From DTHT01 sp037444625 (GTDB lineage Bacteria; Acidobacteriota; Terriglobia; Bryobacterales; Bryobacteraceae), in contig JBBIMA010000006.1 of NCBI GenBank assembly GCA_037444625.1, positions 1 to 64,000 on the forward strand: 64,000 bases of DNA, read 5' to 3'. This document shows positions 1 to 11,325 of the stretch, in pieces. The notes under the pieces are model-generated. The model had not been told where the DNA came from. It searched no databases and was given only the letters and a program-made list of their open reading frames with translations. The translations under genes were made by a program, and so were the position numbers. How positions within the stretch are numbered: the first letter of the stretch is position 1; the number at the start of each line of letters is the position of its first letter.

Positions 1-2659
<2,659 letters not shown>

Positions 2660-2761
2660 AAGCCCTTACTGTTACGATTCTAGCGGGAGGCGCCCGGACG
2701 CCGCCTTCGCGCGCATACAATCGTAGCTTGGCGATTCGATTTCCCCAGGAGGACTCCAAAC

Positions 2762-3205
2762 ATGAAGCAGACTCGCAGGCGAATTCTCAAGGCGGCGGCC
2801 GCGGTGGCCGCCGGCGGCGCGACCGCCAAGGCGCAGACCGGCCCCCAGAAGCGAGTGCATTATCGGGGAGAAAGACCCAAGGGCACGCCCCTGTTCTCCA
2901 GCGCCGTCTCCTACGGCAACCTGCTGTTTATCGCCGGCAAGGGGGCCCACTTCCCGGGCGACATCAAAGCCCACACCAAGCATGTGCTGGATGAGATCGA
3001 AAAAGAGCTGATCAACGCCGGCTCTTCGATGGAGAAGGTGCTCAAGTGCAACGTGTACTTGAACGATTTGAAGGACTATCAGGCGATGAACGAGGTCTTC
3101 CGAGGCCGCTTCGGCGAGAACCCGCCGGTGCGGACCACCATCGCCGCAGCCGGCGGGATCCCCGGGAATTCGCTGGTGGAGATTGACGTGATCGCCTATA
3201 TCTGA
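2762..3205 (+). CDS. Tat-exported RidA/YjgF-family protein
   Basis: RidA-family proteins hydrolyse reactive enamine/imine intermediates, and most are cytoplasmic. Here the 147-residue product begins with a twin-arginine leader: RRRILK at residues 5-10, an alanine-rich core, and probable cleavage near residue 25. Export across the inner membrane is therefore likely. The remaining 120 residues are one RidA domain ending in the typical EIDVIAYI. The family's substrate-binding arginine appears as R124 in PPVRTT, and the late glutamate as E139. A strong AGGAGG lies 9 bases before the ATG. It is convergent with the RRM gene, 26 bp apart. Its extracytoplasmic substrate is unknown. Confidence 0.9.
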   Translation: MKQTRRRILKAAAAVAAGGATAKAQTGPQKRVHYRGERPKGTPLFSSAVSYGNLLFIAGKGAHFPGDIKAHTKHVLDEIEKELINAGSSMEKVLKCNVYLNDLKDYQAMNEVFRGRFGENPPVRTTIAAAGGIPGNSLVEIDVIAYI

Positions 3206-3231
3206 GGCGGGCCGCCCTTACCCCGGGGGTT

Positions 3232-3564
3232 TTACCAGCGCGGGCGCCCGCGGCCCCGTCCGCCCGAGCCCCGGCCGTAACCGCCCCCTCCGCCGCCGCC
3301 ACCGCCGCGGCCGCTCTCCCGCGGCGGCCGGGCTTCGTTAACCACCAGGTTGCGGCCCAGGAAGTCCTTGCCGTCGCAGGCTCGGATCGCCCGGCGCGCA
3401 TCCTCGTCGTTCTCGATTTCCACGAAGGCGAAGCCGCGCGGCTGGCCCGACTCGCGGTCCCGGATCAGGTTCACATTGTCCACGCTCACGCCGGCGTCGG
3501 AGAACATCTTTTCCAGATCCGCCTCGGTCGCCTGGTAGGGCACATTGCCCACGTACAATCTCAT
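3232..3564 (-). CDS. RRM-domain RNA-binding protein with glycine-rich tail
   Basis: This is a single RNA recognition motif protein of 110 residues. RNP2 is LYVGNV (residues 3-8) and RNP1 is RGFAFVEI (43-50), with the aromatic residues needed to stack on RNA. From about residue 85 it has a Gly/Arg tail with a run of nine glycines. Layout and size match the small bacterial Rbp proteins of cyanobacteria and other phyla, which bind single-stranded RNA and are often cold-induced. The target RNA is not known here. AAGGAG precedes the ATG. A long structured leader and a good sigma-70-like promoter lie upstream, which suggests post-transcriptional control, possibly by its own product. Confidence 0.92.
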   Translation of the reverse strand: MRLYVGNVPYQATEADLEKMFSDAGVSVDNVNLIRDRESGQPRGFAFVEIENDEDARRAIRACDGKDFLGRNLVVNEARPPRESGRGGGGGGGGGYGRGSGGRGRGRPRW

Positions 3565-3637
3565 CGTCTCATCTCCTTCGGCCCGCCGCCTTAGCCGCGA
3601 CGGGCTGAGCTTCCGGATGCCGGGCTGGTTGTTAACG

Positions 3638-3820
3638 GGCCGGCCCCGGTGTCAGGGCTGAAGAGGCAGGTCCAATCGAGCAGTTACAGGCGTACCACAC
3701 GAGGCGTTTCTGTCACCTTCAGCTTCCAAGCCGCCCCCTCGCGGGTGGTTCGGCTCTCCTCGCGCAACCCCGTGCGCGCGCGAGCAGCCCCGGCCGGCCG
3801 TCGAGCCGATGCCGAGGCCC
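3638..3820 (-). ncRNA. Structured leader or small RNA upstream of the RRM gene
   Basis: The 404-bp stretch 3565-3968 holds no convincing gene. On the minus strand, transcription should start near 3820, giving a leader of about 255 nt. The segment 3785-3799 can pair with 3638-3660 in two helices (GGGCTG with CAGCCC, and GGCCGGCC with itself) separated by a bulge. This closes a domain of about 160 nt that contains a further GC-rich hairpin (CTCGCGC/GCGCGAG, near 3750-3785). It could be a regulatory 5' leader of the RRM mRNA or a separate RNA such as a 6S-like RNA. I could not match it to a known family by eye. Confidence 0.4.
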
Positions 3821-3826
3821 ACGTCA

Positions 3827-3855
3827 ATCATCGCAGATGCCGCGCCCCGCGTCAA
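3827..3855 (-). promoter_or_regulatory. Sigma-70-like promoter for the leader/RRM transcript
   Basis: On the minus strand, TTGACG (3850-3855) is followed after exactly 17 bases by GATGAT (3827-3832). The start site would be near 3820, about 255 bases ahead of the RRM start codon. Confidence 0.6.
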
Positions 3856-3968
3856 CCGAAAAGCGCAGCCGAGCCGCGGGCGCCTCGCCCCTCGCCCTAC
3901 TGCTCGGTTCGGTCTTTCGACGGCAGATTGCAGGAATCGCCCGGTCCCCGACCCGGCCGGAAGGCGCC

Positions 3969-4037
3969 TCAACCGCCCGTGAAGCGGCTGAGCAACAACC
4001 ACGCCCCCAGGATCAGGATCAGCCACAACCAATCCAT
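3969..4037 (-). CDS. Possible 22-residue membrane peptide
   Basis: This short frame begins MDWLWLILIL and forms one hydrophobic helix, ending SRFTGG. A GAGAGGGG Shine-Dalgarno-like run lies about 6 bases before the ATG, and a TACAAT -10-like hexamer is at 4055-4060. It sits between the GT4 gene and the RRM leader promoter on the same strand. Similar short single-helix peptides exist in many bacteria, but I recognise no family. It could equally be chance, and comparison with relatives would decide. Confidence 0.35.
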   Translation of the reverse strand: MDWLWLILILGAWLLLSRFTGG

Positions 4038-4105
4038 GCCGGCCCCTCTCGACTATTGTAGCCGAGCGGCGCCCGACGCCGCCGACTCGCCCGCCGGGCC
4101 GGCAA

Positions 4106-5161
4106 TCACAGCAGCGCTTCCACCACTTCCAGGAAGCGCCGAGCCACCAGCGGCGCGTCGTAGGGGCCGACCTGTTCCGGCCCCGAGGCGCCCAGCGACC
4201 GGCGCAAATCCGGATCCCGGTACAGGCGCTCGAGGGCGGCGGCCAGCGCTTCTTCATCCTCCGGCTCGACCAGCAGGCCCTGACGCACCACTTCCGGCAC
4301 GGCGGCGGCGCGCGCCGCCACGATCGGTTTGCCCGCCGCCATCGCTTCCAGCAATACGATGCCGAAGCCCTCCTGCACGCTGGGCAGGCAGAACACGTCC
4401 GCCAGGTTGTACTCGCGCGCCAGCTCGTCCTGCGAGACGTCGCCCAGCCAGCGGACCGTGGACTGCAAATCCAGCCGCCGCGCCAGGCGGCGCAACTTAT
4501 GCCCCTCCGGACCGCCGCCCGCGATGCGAATCTGCAAGCCCGGAATGCGCCCGCGCAGGCGGGCCGCGGCCCCCAGCAACACTCCCAGGCGTTTGCGTGG
4601 GTAGAAACGGCAGACCGTCAGGACGGTGAACTTCGCGGGCTCCTTTCCAGCCGGATTGCGCGCGAACAGCTCGCGCCACCCTGCCAGGTCTATCAGTTCG
4701 GGCACCACGACGGGCGGGCGGATCGGGCCGTACAGCTCGCCCAGGCGCGCGGCGGCGTAGCGGCTGGTGGTGATGACCAGGTCGGCGCGGCGCACATGCC
4801 GGGCCTCACAGGCCGCCTGCAAGGCCATGGTGGCGCGGGTCAGGCCGCGCTCGAAGCGCATTTCATCCGCGATGACGCCTTTGATCGAGGCTACATGCGG
4901 ACGTCCGGTGCGGCCGGCGATCCGGTAGCCGTCCATGTCGAAGCCCACCACCACATCCCGGCCGCCGAACGTCAGCCCGCGGAGGCGTTCATTGAACAGC
5001 AGGCGATGCAGCGTGAAGACGGGCAGGCGGAGGCGGGGCGCCACCAGGTCCACCTCGACGCCCTGAGCCGAGAGGGCGCGCGCCAGCGTCGAGATGCCCG
5101 CGAAGGTTCCGCTGCCGCGGATCACATCCAGGGGCGTCGAGGTGAGGAAGCGCAGCCGCAA
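4106..5161 (-). CDS. GT4-family glycosyltransferase
   Basis: This 351-residue GT-B retaining glycosyltransferase probably transfers a sugar from a nucleotide-sugar to an envelope glycan or lipid. The N-terminal half carries a glycine loop (GSGTFAG, residues 17-23). The C-terminal Glycos_transf_1 domain has VCRFYPRKR, then GGGPEG, and the EGFGIVLLE E-x7-E donor-binding motif near residue 262, followed by the usual AAGKP. Its donor and acceptor cannot be read from sequence. Its ATG is two bases downstream of the stop of the large secreted protein gene, so the two are probably co-transcribed. It lacks signal or membrane segments and is likely cytoplasmic or peripheral. Confidence 0.9.
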   Translation of the reverse strand: MRLRFLTSTPLDVIRGSGTFAGISTLARALSAQGVEVDLVAPRLRLPVFTLHRLLFNERLRGLTFGGRDVVVGFDMDGYRIAGRTGRPHVASIKGVIADEMRFERGLTRATMALQAACEARHVRRADLVITTSRYAAARLGELYGPIRPPVVVPELIDLAGWRELFARNPAGKEPAKFTVLTVCRFYPRKRLGVLLGAAARLRGRIPGLQIRIAGGGPEGHKLRRLARRLDLQSTVRWLGDVSQDELAREYNLADVFCLPSVQEGFGIVLLEAMAAGKPIVAARAAAVPEVVRQGLLVEPEDEEALAAALERLYRDPDLRRSLGASGPEQVGPYDAPLVARRFLEVVEALL

Positions 5162-5163
5162 TT

Positions 5164-7677
5164 TTAGGGGACGCGCACCACCAGCAGGCCGACCTGTTTG
5201 CCTTGGGCGTCGAAGGCCGCCGCCGCAATCGTGTTGGCGCGGGGGTTCACCTGCTGCAACACGGGCGCGGGCGCCGCGGGCGTCACCGCCCCGCCCTGGC
5301 CGGGCCGTCCGGCTCCCGGCGGCCCTTGGCCGGGCGCCGGGGTCCCCTGCCCGGGCGGTGGGATCCCCTGCCCGGGTGGGTTCTGCGTTCCGCCCCCTTG
5401 CCCGACCGCGGCTTGCGGGACCGCGCCCACCCAGGCCACCCGCTCAGGGTTGGCAGGCGCCAGCAAGTCGCCCGTCACCAGATCGTAAATCAGGTACTGC
5501 GATCCGGCGCCGCCGGCTTTGACGCCGCGCGCCGCCAGTTTGCGCGTCGCCGGGAAGACGCTCAGGAAACTCACTTGGGCGAAACCCTCGGGCGCAGGCA
5601 GCAGGCGCGCCACGGCGTTCTCCAGATCGAAAAAGACGAAGCCGGCGTCCCCCGCAACCCGGTTGGTCGCCAGGGCGATTACCGCATTCATGGCAGGCAC
5701 AGCCACCGGATTGGCGAAGCTGGTCACGCCCGTGGGCAAGTCCAGGCGAAAGGCCGAAGCGCTGACCCCGTCCAGCACGTAGAGGGTGTCGGCCAAGTTC
5801 CGGCGCGAGGGATCGGTGTTGCTGCCGTAAATGAAATCGTTGACGTCACCGGTCACGGTGGGATCGGCGTCGAACCGACCCTGGCCGGGCAACTCGACGG
5901 CCGTAACCTTGCGCTCCTCCAGGTCCAGAAGCAGAAAACCGGTCGCCGGGCAGGGATCCTTGATCTCGCTCTCGGGCTCAGGGCCGCCCAGCAGGACCAG
6001 TCTGCGCGAGAGTTCCAGCGTGAACGCCGGCAGGGTCGGCGAGCAAGCGGCGACGAACCAAGCCTCGGGGAACGCGATGACGCCTGCCTCCAGATCCTGG
6101 GCCGAGAAGGCGATCATGCCGTCGCCCGAGCGGTCGCTGCGCCGCGCCGCTATGTAAAGCGTCTGCCGTTGAGCATCGAAGTAGACCAGCGCCCGGCGGA
6201 GGTTGGCGGCCGGTTGAGCCGCTCCTGGGGCCTGCGGCCGAGGCGGCGCCACCAGCGGGACCCAGCCTTCGGGAAAATCGCGGCTGCCCACCACCTCACT
6301 CTGGCGATTGAATACCACCAGCCTGGCGGCGGTGGGCCGGTCGGCATCGTCGGCCACCAGGGCCGCGAAGAGATTCTGGGGGAGGGCCGTGACCGCCAGA
6401 ACCTTGCTCAGACCTTCCAGGCCGGAGGGAAGGGCGACAAGCACGCCGGTCGCGGCGGCGCCGGCGGCAGGCTGCGGCTGGCGGATTTCCCCGCTCTGGC
6501 CGTCAATCAAGACGGAACGCGGCGGATTGCCGGCCAGCAGGGCCGAGAAATTCCCGCCCGCCAGCGCGGTCAGATTCACGGCTGGTTCGGGCAGCTCGAC
6601 CGTCAGCGGCTCGTCTTTGGCCGGGTCGAAGATCATCACTTTCGAGCTGACGCCCGCCGGGGGCTCGCCCTCCGGCGGGCCCACCAGCGCTGCCAGCCGC
6701 GGGCTGTCGGCCGCGGCGACCACCGGCGTCCGAGCGCCGGCGTTCGCCGCCGTCAAACAAGCCTCGATCCGGCCGGCGCTTTGCCGGTCGAAGTCGAACA
6801 GATAGCTCGGGTAGCAGCCGTCCTCTCCGCGCGCTCCGCTGGCGATCAAGTAGCCGCCGCGCAATCCGGCCGCCACCAGACTGCGAAACTCCGGCGCGCC
6901 CTCGGGTCTTTCCAGCCACTCCATTCCGGGGCCGGAAGCCTCTCCCAAAGTGACCGCATTGGCCGAGCGCTGCCCGACCAGCAGCGTGATCAAGTCGCCC
7001 GGACGGGCCTCGGCGGGAACCTCGATGCGAATGTCGAATTCGCCCACACGCTCGGGCGACAGGGTCGCCCGCACCGGGGCCGGCAAACCGCCCACGTAAG
7101 CCTGCACCGGCTGGCGCGGCCGGGCCGGCGGATCGCTCGGGCCGACCTCTCCGCCGGCCGCCGGGGGCTCGGTGGGACCCAGTCCGGTAGCGGAAAAGGC
7201 CAGGATCCGACCGGACAGGCGCCCCGCCACCTGCCCATATCCCTTGTCACCCGCCGTGCGCACCGAAGGCTCCAGAGCGTTGACCAACACCCGCGCCGGG
7301 CGGCTTTCAGCTTCCCCGCGGCGCACCACCACCGTAGCCAGTCCGGGCGGCGTCTCCCAGGGAACCTGCGCCAGGATGCGATTGGGGCGGGCGGAAAACA
7401 GGGGCGCCGGCCGGCCGTTGATGCGGACCTCTACGGGCGGGTCGCCCAGTTGAGTGGGCCACGGCGTTCCGGAGGCCGTCACGCCCTCGGGCGGACCCAG
7501 TTGCAAGCCCTCGATCAACAGCAGGCCGCCGGGCGCCACCGCCGAAGGTGCGGGCTGGAGCGAGAAGGCGTTCAGCACGCCGCGCGGATTGACTACCGGC
7601 GCGGCGGGCGCCTGCCCCCGAGCAGTCGCGGCGGCCAGCAAGCAGGCCAGCAGAGTGACCACGCGCCGCATATACAT
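5164..7677 (-). CDS. Secreted protein with Solibacter-type (TIGR03437-like) domain and beta-propeller-like body
   Basis: This 837-residue exported protein has no recognised activity. A Sec signal (RRVVTLLACLLAAATARG) is followed at residues 25-235 by a domain matching the pattern of the Solibacter repeat: PGGLLLIEG, RINGRPAPLFS, ILAQVPWE, FSATGLGPTEPP and FDIRIEVP. That unit is usually C-terminal. About 530 residues of repeating short beta-like segments follow, then a Pro/Gly/Gln low-complexity tract (PPGQG-type repeats, DNA 5285-5395) and a final short domain. I start at 7677 (7671 is also possible). The frame stays open to 8109, but that extension would overlap the divergent neighbour and disrupt the signal peptide. 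Confidence 0.75.
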   Translation of the reverse strand: MYMRRVVTLLACLLAAATARGQAPAAPVVNPRGVLNAFSLQPAPSAVAPGGLLLIEGLQLGPPEGVTASGTPWPTQLGDPPVEVRINGRPAPLFSARPNRILAQVPWETPPGLATVVVRRGEAESRPARVLVNALEPSVRTAGDKGYGQVAGRLSGRILAFSATGLGPTEPPAAGGEVGPSDPPARPRQPVQAYVGGLPAPVRATLSPERVGEFDIRIEVPAEARPGDLITLLVGQRSANAVTLGEASGPGMEWLERPEGAPEFRSLVAAGLRGGYLIASGARGEDGCYPSYLFDFDRQSAGRIEACLTAANAGARTPVVAAADSPRLAALVGPPEGEPPAGVSSKVMIFDPAKDEPLTVELPEPAVNLTALAGGNFSALLAGNPPRSVLIDGQSGEIRQPQPAAGAAATGVLVALPSGLEGLSKVLAVTALPQNLFAALVADDADRPTAARLVVFNRQSEVVGSRDFPEGWVPLVAPPRPQAPGAAQPAANLRRALVYFDAQRQTLYIAARRSDRSGDGMIAFSAQDLEAGVIAFPEAWFVAACSPTLPAFTLELSRRLVLLGGPEPESEIKDPCPATGFLLLDLEERKVTAVELPGQGRFDADPTVTGDVNDFIYGSNTDPSRRNLADTLYVLDGVSASAFRLDLPTGVTSFANPVAVPAMNAVIALATNRVAGDAGFVFFDLENAVARLLPAPEGFAQVSFLSVFPATRKLAARGVKAGGAGSQYLIYDLVTGDLLAPANPERVAWVGAVPQAAVGQGGGTQNPPGQGIPPPGQGTPAPGQGPPGAGRPGQGGAVTPAAPAPVLQQVNPRANTIAAAAFDAQGKQVGLLVVRVP

Positions 7678-7715
7678 CCTAACCCACCATACTAAACTAG
7701 GTTTCGGACTACGCC

Positions 7716-9422
7716 ATGTTACCGCACCGTCCGGCCGCCCTCGTGTTGGTGATGTTGAGCGGCGCGGCCTCGGCTCAGCCGCTGCGCCTGAGCGTCTACG
7801 CCACCGCCGGCGGGGTTCGCCGGTACTTGAGCACGGAAGAGGGCCGACGGAAGACCCTCGAAGCCCTTCGTCCCTTGAGAATCTCGCGCTTGTTTCTGGA
7901 GGGACGGCGGGGAGACGAATACGTCCCTCCGGAGGAGCTGCGCGCCGCGGCGGAGTACTTTCGCCGCCAGGGCCTGGAGGTTTCCGGCGGCATCGCCACC
8001 GTACCCGGCCGCAGCTTCGGCGTGCGCCAGAACGGCGGCTTGAACTGGCTGAACTTTCAGGCCGAAAAGACCCAGCGCGACGTGGCCGCCTTCTTCCGCG
8101 AGAATGCACTCTTGTTCGAAGAGCTGATCGTGGACGATTTCTACTGCACGGCGGACACTTCCGAGGAGTCGCAACGGGCGCGAGCCGAGCGGGGCTGGCC
8201 GGAGTACCGCCAGGATCTGATGGCGTCGCTGGTCGAGCCGATGATGCTGGCGCCGGCGCGAGCGGCCCGCCCGGGAGTGAGAGTCATCCTGAAATACCCC
8301 CAGTGGTACGACCGCTTTCATCTGTTCGGCTACAACCCGGCGCGCCTGTCGCCGGCCTTCGATGCCGTCTGGGTGGGGACCGAAGTCCGCAACCCCGAGA
8401 CGCAGCGCATGGGGTATGTCCAGCCGACCGAAGGCTACATGAATTTCCGCTGGCTGCGGGCGGTGGCGGGCGAAAAGGTGCGCGGCGCCTGGTTCGATCA
8501 TATCGAGTGCACGGCGCAGAACTTTCTGGATCAGGCCTACCAGAGCGTGCTGGCGGGAGCGCGCGAGCTCACCCTGTTCCATTTGGGTGACCTCATCGAG
8601 GGCCACCCGGGACATCTGCCCCTGATCCGAGCGCTGCCCGAACTGTTCGCCCTGGCCGAGCAGGTGCTCGGGCGCGAGCCGCAGGGCGTGGCGTTCTACA
8701 AACCGCCGGCAGGCGACGCCGACGAAAACATGTACCTGATGGATTACCTGGGCATGCTGGGGGTGCCGGTGGTCCCGGCGGCGCACTATCCCCGGCGCGC
8801 GCACGTCGCCCTGCTCGCCGTGCAAGCGGCGGCCGATCCGCGCCTGGCGCAACGGGCGCGCGAGCATCTGGCCGAGGGCGGCCGGCTGTTCCTCACCCCC
8901 GCCTTGCTGCGCCGCGTGCCCGCCCTCCGGGAGATGGCCGGCGTGGAGGTTACGGCGGAAGCCGAGCCGGGCGTCGCCTCCGAGGTACGCGCCGGCGGAC
9001 GGGATCTCGCCCTGCCCCAGGGCCTCGAGGTGGACTTGGGAGTGAAGGCGGGCAGGGCTTCCGTACTGCTGGGAGCGCGGGCCGCCGGCCGGGCGGTTCC
9101 TCTGCTGGCTCGCCGGGGCGAGGTCTTCGTCTGGAACGTGCGCACCTTCGGCGAGCAGGACTTTCGCCAAACGGGCGAATGGCTGTTGGCGCCCAAGCCT
9201 CTGGGCTGGACGCGGCTGCCGGCCGCGCTGGCCAACGCACTGCGCGAGCCGCTGTTGCGCCCGCTGGGCTGGCGGCTGGAAGCCCCGGCGCGCGTGGCCT
9301 TCTACGACTTCGGCCCCTTCCAGTGCCTTTATAACTTTCGCCCGGAAGCCGTCAGCGTGCGGCTGAACGGCAAGCGGCTGGCGATAGGCGCCAACCGGCT
9401 GTATTGGAACCGGCCGCTATAA
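7716..9422 (+). CDS. Secreted protein of unknown function, glycosidase-like layout
   Basis: A 568-residue protein with a short Sec signal (LVLVMLSGAASA). The first 320 residues read like a TIM barrel of the glycosidase kind: alternating beta strands with acidic ends such as LIVDDFYC, WFDHIE and LTLFHLGD. The middle resembles the amidotransferase-like domain seen in some glycosidases (EGGRLFLTPALLRRV). A small C-terminal beta domain ends in RLYWNRPL. I cannot assign a family or catalytic pair with confidence. It is divergent from the large secreted protein gene with 38 bp between. The next gene starts 20 bp downstream with a perfect TATAAT overlapping this stop codon. Confidence 0.7.
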   Translation: MLPHRPAALVLVMLSGAASAQPLRLSVYATAGGVRRYLSTEEGRRKTLEALRPLRISRLFLEGRRGDEYVPPEELRAAAEYFRRQGLEVSGGIATVPGRSFGVRQNGGLNWLNFQAEKTQRDVAAFFRENALLFEELIVDDFYCTADTSEESQRARAERGWPEYRQDLMASLVEPMMLAPARAARPGVRVILKYPQWYDRFHLFGYNPARLSPAFDAVWVGTEVRNPETQRMGYVQPTEGYMNFRWLRAVAGEKVRGAWFDHIECTAQNFLDQAYQSVLAGARELTLFHLGDLIEGHPGHLPLIRALPELFALAEQVLGREPQGVAFYKPPAGDADENMYLMDYLGMLGVPVVPAAHYPRRAHVALLAVQAAADPRLAQRAREHLAEGGRLFLTPALLRRVPALREMAGVEVTAEAEPGVASEVRAGGRDLALPQGLEVDLGVKAGRASVLLGARAAGRAVPLLARRGEVFVWNVRTFGEQDFRQTGEWLLAPKPLGWTRLPAALANALREPLLRPLGWRLEAPARVAFYDFGPFQCLYNFRPEAVSVRLNGKRLAIGANRLYWNRPL

Positions 9423-9423
9423 T
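9418..9423 (+). promoter_or_regulatory. Possible -10 element for MFS-queC-queE
   Basis: A perfect TATAAT overlaps the stop codon of the preceding gene, and the MFS start codon follows 19 bases later. No clear -35 hexamer is visible 16-18 bases upstream. Confidence 0.4.
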
Positions 9424-9442
9424 TGGAAAATAAGTCCTCAGC

Positions 9443-10633
9443 ATGCGTCCCGGAACGGAAGTGACGGCGGAGGTTCCTGTCAGCCTGCGTGCGGCGCGCG
9501 CTTCTTTGTGGATGGTGGCGCTGCTGTCACTGGGGCATTTCTTCGTGGACTTGTACTCGGGGGCGCTGGGCGCTCTCCAGCCGCTGCTGGTGGGGCGTTT
9601 CGGACTGAGCTTGACGCAGGCCGGGATCCTGGGCGGCGCCCTGGTGTTTTCCTCCTCGCTGATGCAGCCGCTTTACGGCCTGCTCTCGGATCGGCTGCGT
9701 ACGCGTCTGTTCGCGGCGCTGGGGCCGGCAGTGGCCGGGATTTTCATTTCTTCGCTCGGGCTGGCGCCCGGCTTCTGGACGCTGCTGGCCATGACCTGCC
9801 TGGGCGGGGTAGGCATCGCAGCTTTTCATCCGCAAGGCTCGGCTCTGGCCACGGCGGGGGTCCAGGGCCGACGAGGGCGGGTGATGGCGGTGTTCGTCAG
9901 TGCCGGAACCCTAGGCTACTCGCTGGGGCCGACCTACTTTTCGCTGGTGGCCGCGGCGCTCGGGCTGAGCGGCATGTGGTGGGCGGCCCTGCCCGGGCTG
10001 GCGACCTCGGCCCTGCTGCTGCGGCGGCTGCCGCCGCCCGTCCGGCGAGAGGCGAAGCGGGGCGCGCCCGGGCAGTTCAGAGCGCTGGCCTCCGTCTGGC
10101 GGCCGCTGAGTATCTTGTATTTGTTGGTGTTTTTGCGCTCGGTAGTGCAGATTACTTATGCGCAACTTCTGCCGCTGTATCTCAGCCGGGAGCGAGGTTA
10201 CTCGGTGCCGGCGGCAAGTTATACCCTTTCCGCCTACCTGCTGTGCGGGGCTCTGGGCGGCTTCCTGGGCGGGCATCTGGCGGACCGCCTGGGCGGGCGG
10301 CGGGTCATCCTGATGTCCATGGCGGGCTCGGCGCCGTTCCTGGCCCTGTTTTTCCTCACCCGCGGCGCCCTCTCGGTCGGCGCGCTGCTGGCCGGCGGCC
10401 TGATCCTGCTGTTCACTATCCCGGTCAACGTGGTCATGGCACAGGAACTGATCCCTTCCCAAGCGGGCACGGTATCGGCCTTGATGATGGGCTTCGCCTG
10501 GGGGCTGGCGGGAATCATCTTCATCCCCCTGACCGGCTTCCTGGCCGACCGTTTCTCGATGCATTACGCGCTGGCCGCCTGGACGGCGTTTCCCCTGGCC
10601 GGCTTTCTGCTGGCGCTGAGATTGCCGAAATGA
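9443..10633 (+). CDS. MFS transporter, Fsr (fosmidomycin-resistance)-like
   Basis: A 396-residue inner-membrane transporter with 12 predicted helices. The opening GHFFVDLYSGALGALQPLL is typical of the Fsr-like branch of the major facilitator superfamily. The helix 2-3 loop GLLSDRLRTR and its counterpart GHLADRLGGRR after helix 8 are the MFS signature loops. Relatives export fosmidomycin or other small molecules, and the substrate here is unknown. Its stop overlaps the queC start (ATGA), which implies translational coupling to 7-deazaguanine synthesis, though Fsr-type carriers are not known queuosine-precursor transporters. There is no strong Shine-Dalgarno before the ATG. Confidence 0.85.
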   Translation: MRPGTEVTAEVPVSLRAARASLWMVALLSLGHFFVDLYSGALGALQPLLVGRFGLSLTQAGILGGALVFSSSLMQPLYGLLSDRLRTRLFAALGPAVAGIFISSLGLAPGFWTLLAMTCLGGVGIAAFHPQGSALATAGVQGRRGRVMAVFVSAGTLGYSLGPTYFSLVAAALGLSGMWWAALPGLATSALLLRRLPPPVRREAKRGAPGQFRALASVWRPLSILYLLVFLRSVVQITYAQLLPLYLSRERGYSVPAASYTLSAYLLCGALGGFLGGHLADRLGGRRVILMSMAGSAPFLALFFLTRGALSVGALLAGGLILLFTIPVNVVMAQELIPSQAGTVSALMMGFAWGLAGIIFIPLTGFLADRFSMHYALAAWTAFPLAGFLLALRLPK

Positions 10634-11325
10634 ACCCGGAACGCAAGGCGGTTTGCCTGTTGAGCGGCGGGCTGGATTCCTCGGTTTGCCTGGCGGCCGC
10701 CCGGCGGGAGGGCTTCCGCTGTTATGCGCTGACCTTCGACTACGGCCAGCGGCACCGGCGGGAAATCGAGGCGGCGGCCAAGGTGGCGGCGGCGCTGGGC
10801 GCGGCGCAGCACGTGGTCCTCAAGATAGATCTGGCGGCCTTCGGCGGGTCGGCTTTGACCGCCGGCATCCCGGTTCCCAAGGGACGTCCGCCCGGCGAGA
10901 TGGCGGCCGGCATCCCGCCCACGTATGTGCCCGCGCGCAACACGGTGTTTCTGGCTTGCGCGCTGGCCTGGGCCGAAACGCTCGCGACGGGCGACATCTT
11001 CATCGGGGTCAACGCCATTGACTATTCGGGTTACCCCGACTGCCGGCCGGAGTACATCGAGGCGTTCGAGCGGCTGGCCAACCTGGCCACCAAGGCGGGG
11101 GTGGAGGGGCGACTGCGGGTGAAGATCCACACTCCGCTCATCCGGCTGAGCAAGGCGCAGATCGTCCGCCTGGCCTTCGAGCTGGGCGTGGACCCGACCT
11201 GGACCCACTCCTGCTACGATCCGGACGCCGAGGGGCGGCCCTGCGGGGCCTGCGACGCCTGCCTGCTCCGCCGCAAAGGATTCGAGGAGGCGGGCCTGCC
11301 CGATCCCCTGGAGCGCGGGCGGTGA
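10630..11325 (+). CDS. queC: 7-cyano-7-deazaguanine synthase QueC
   Basis: Converts 7-carboxy-7-deazaguanine to preQ0 with ATP and ammonia, a step of queuosine biosynthesis. The 231-residue product has the ATP pyrophosphatase loop SGGLDSS at residues 12-18. FDYGQRHRRE and PARNTVFLA are conserved in QueC. The zinc site near residues 196-212 reads CYDP...CGACDAC. The ATG lies inside the overlap with the MFS stop, which fixes the start. It overlaps queE by four bases at its end. QueD, QueF and Tgt must be encoded elsewhere. Confidence 0.97.
   Translation: MNPERKAVCLLSGGLDSSVCLAAARREGFRCYALTFDYGQRHRREIEAAAKVAAALGAAQHVVLKIDLAAFGGSALTAGIPVPKGRPPGEMAAGIPPTYVPARNTVFLACALAWAETLATGDIFIGVNAIDYSGYPDCRPEYIEAFERLANLATKAGVEGRLRVKIHTPLIRLSKAQIVRLAFELGVDPTWTHSCYDPDAEGRPCGACDACLLRRKGFEEAGLPDPLERGR

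Noticed and set aside
3640..3820. RNase P RNA or tmRNA in the RRM leader
   Set aside because: The conserved RNase P core (GAGGAAAGTCCGGGC-like) and any tRNA-like ends or tag frame are absent.
7678..8109. N-terminal extension of the large secreted protein to 981 residues
   Set aside because: It would overlap the divergent gene starting at 7716 and bury the signal peptide. The extension is Arg/Pro-rich and not protein-like.
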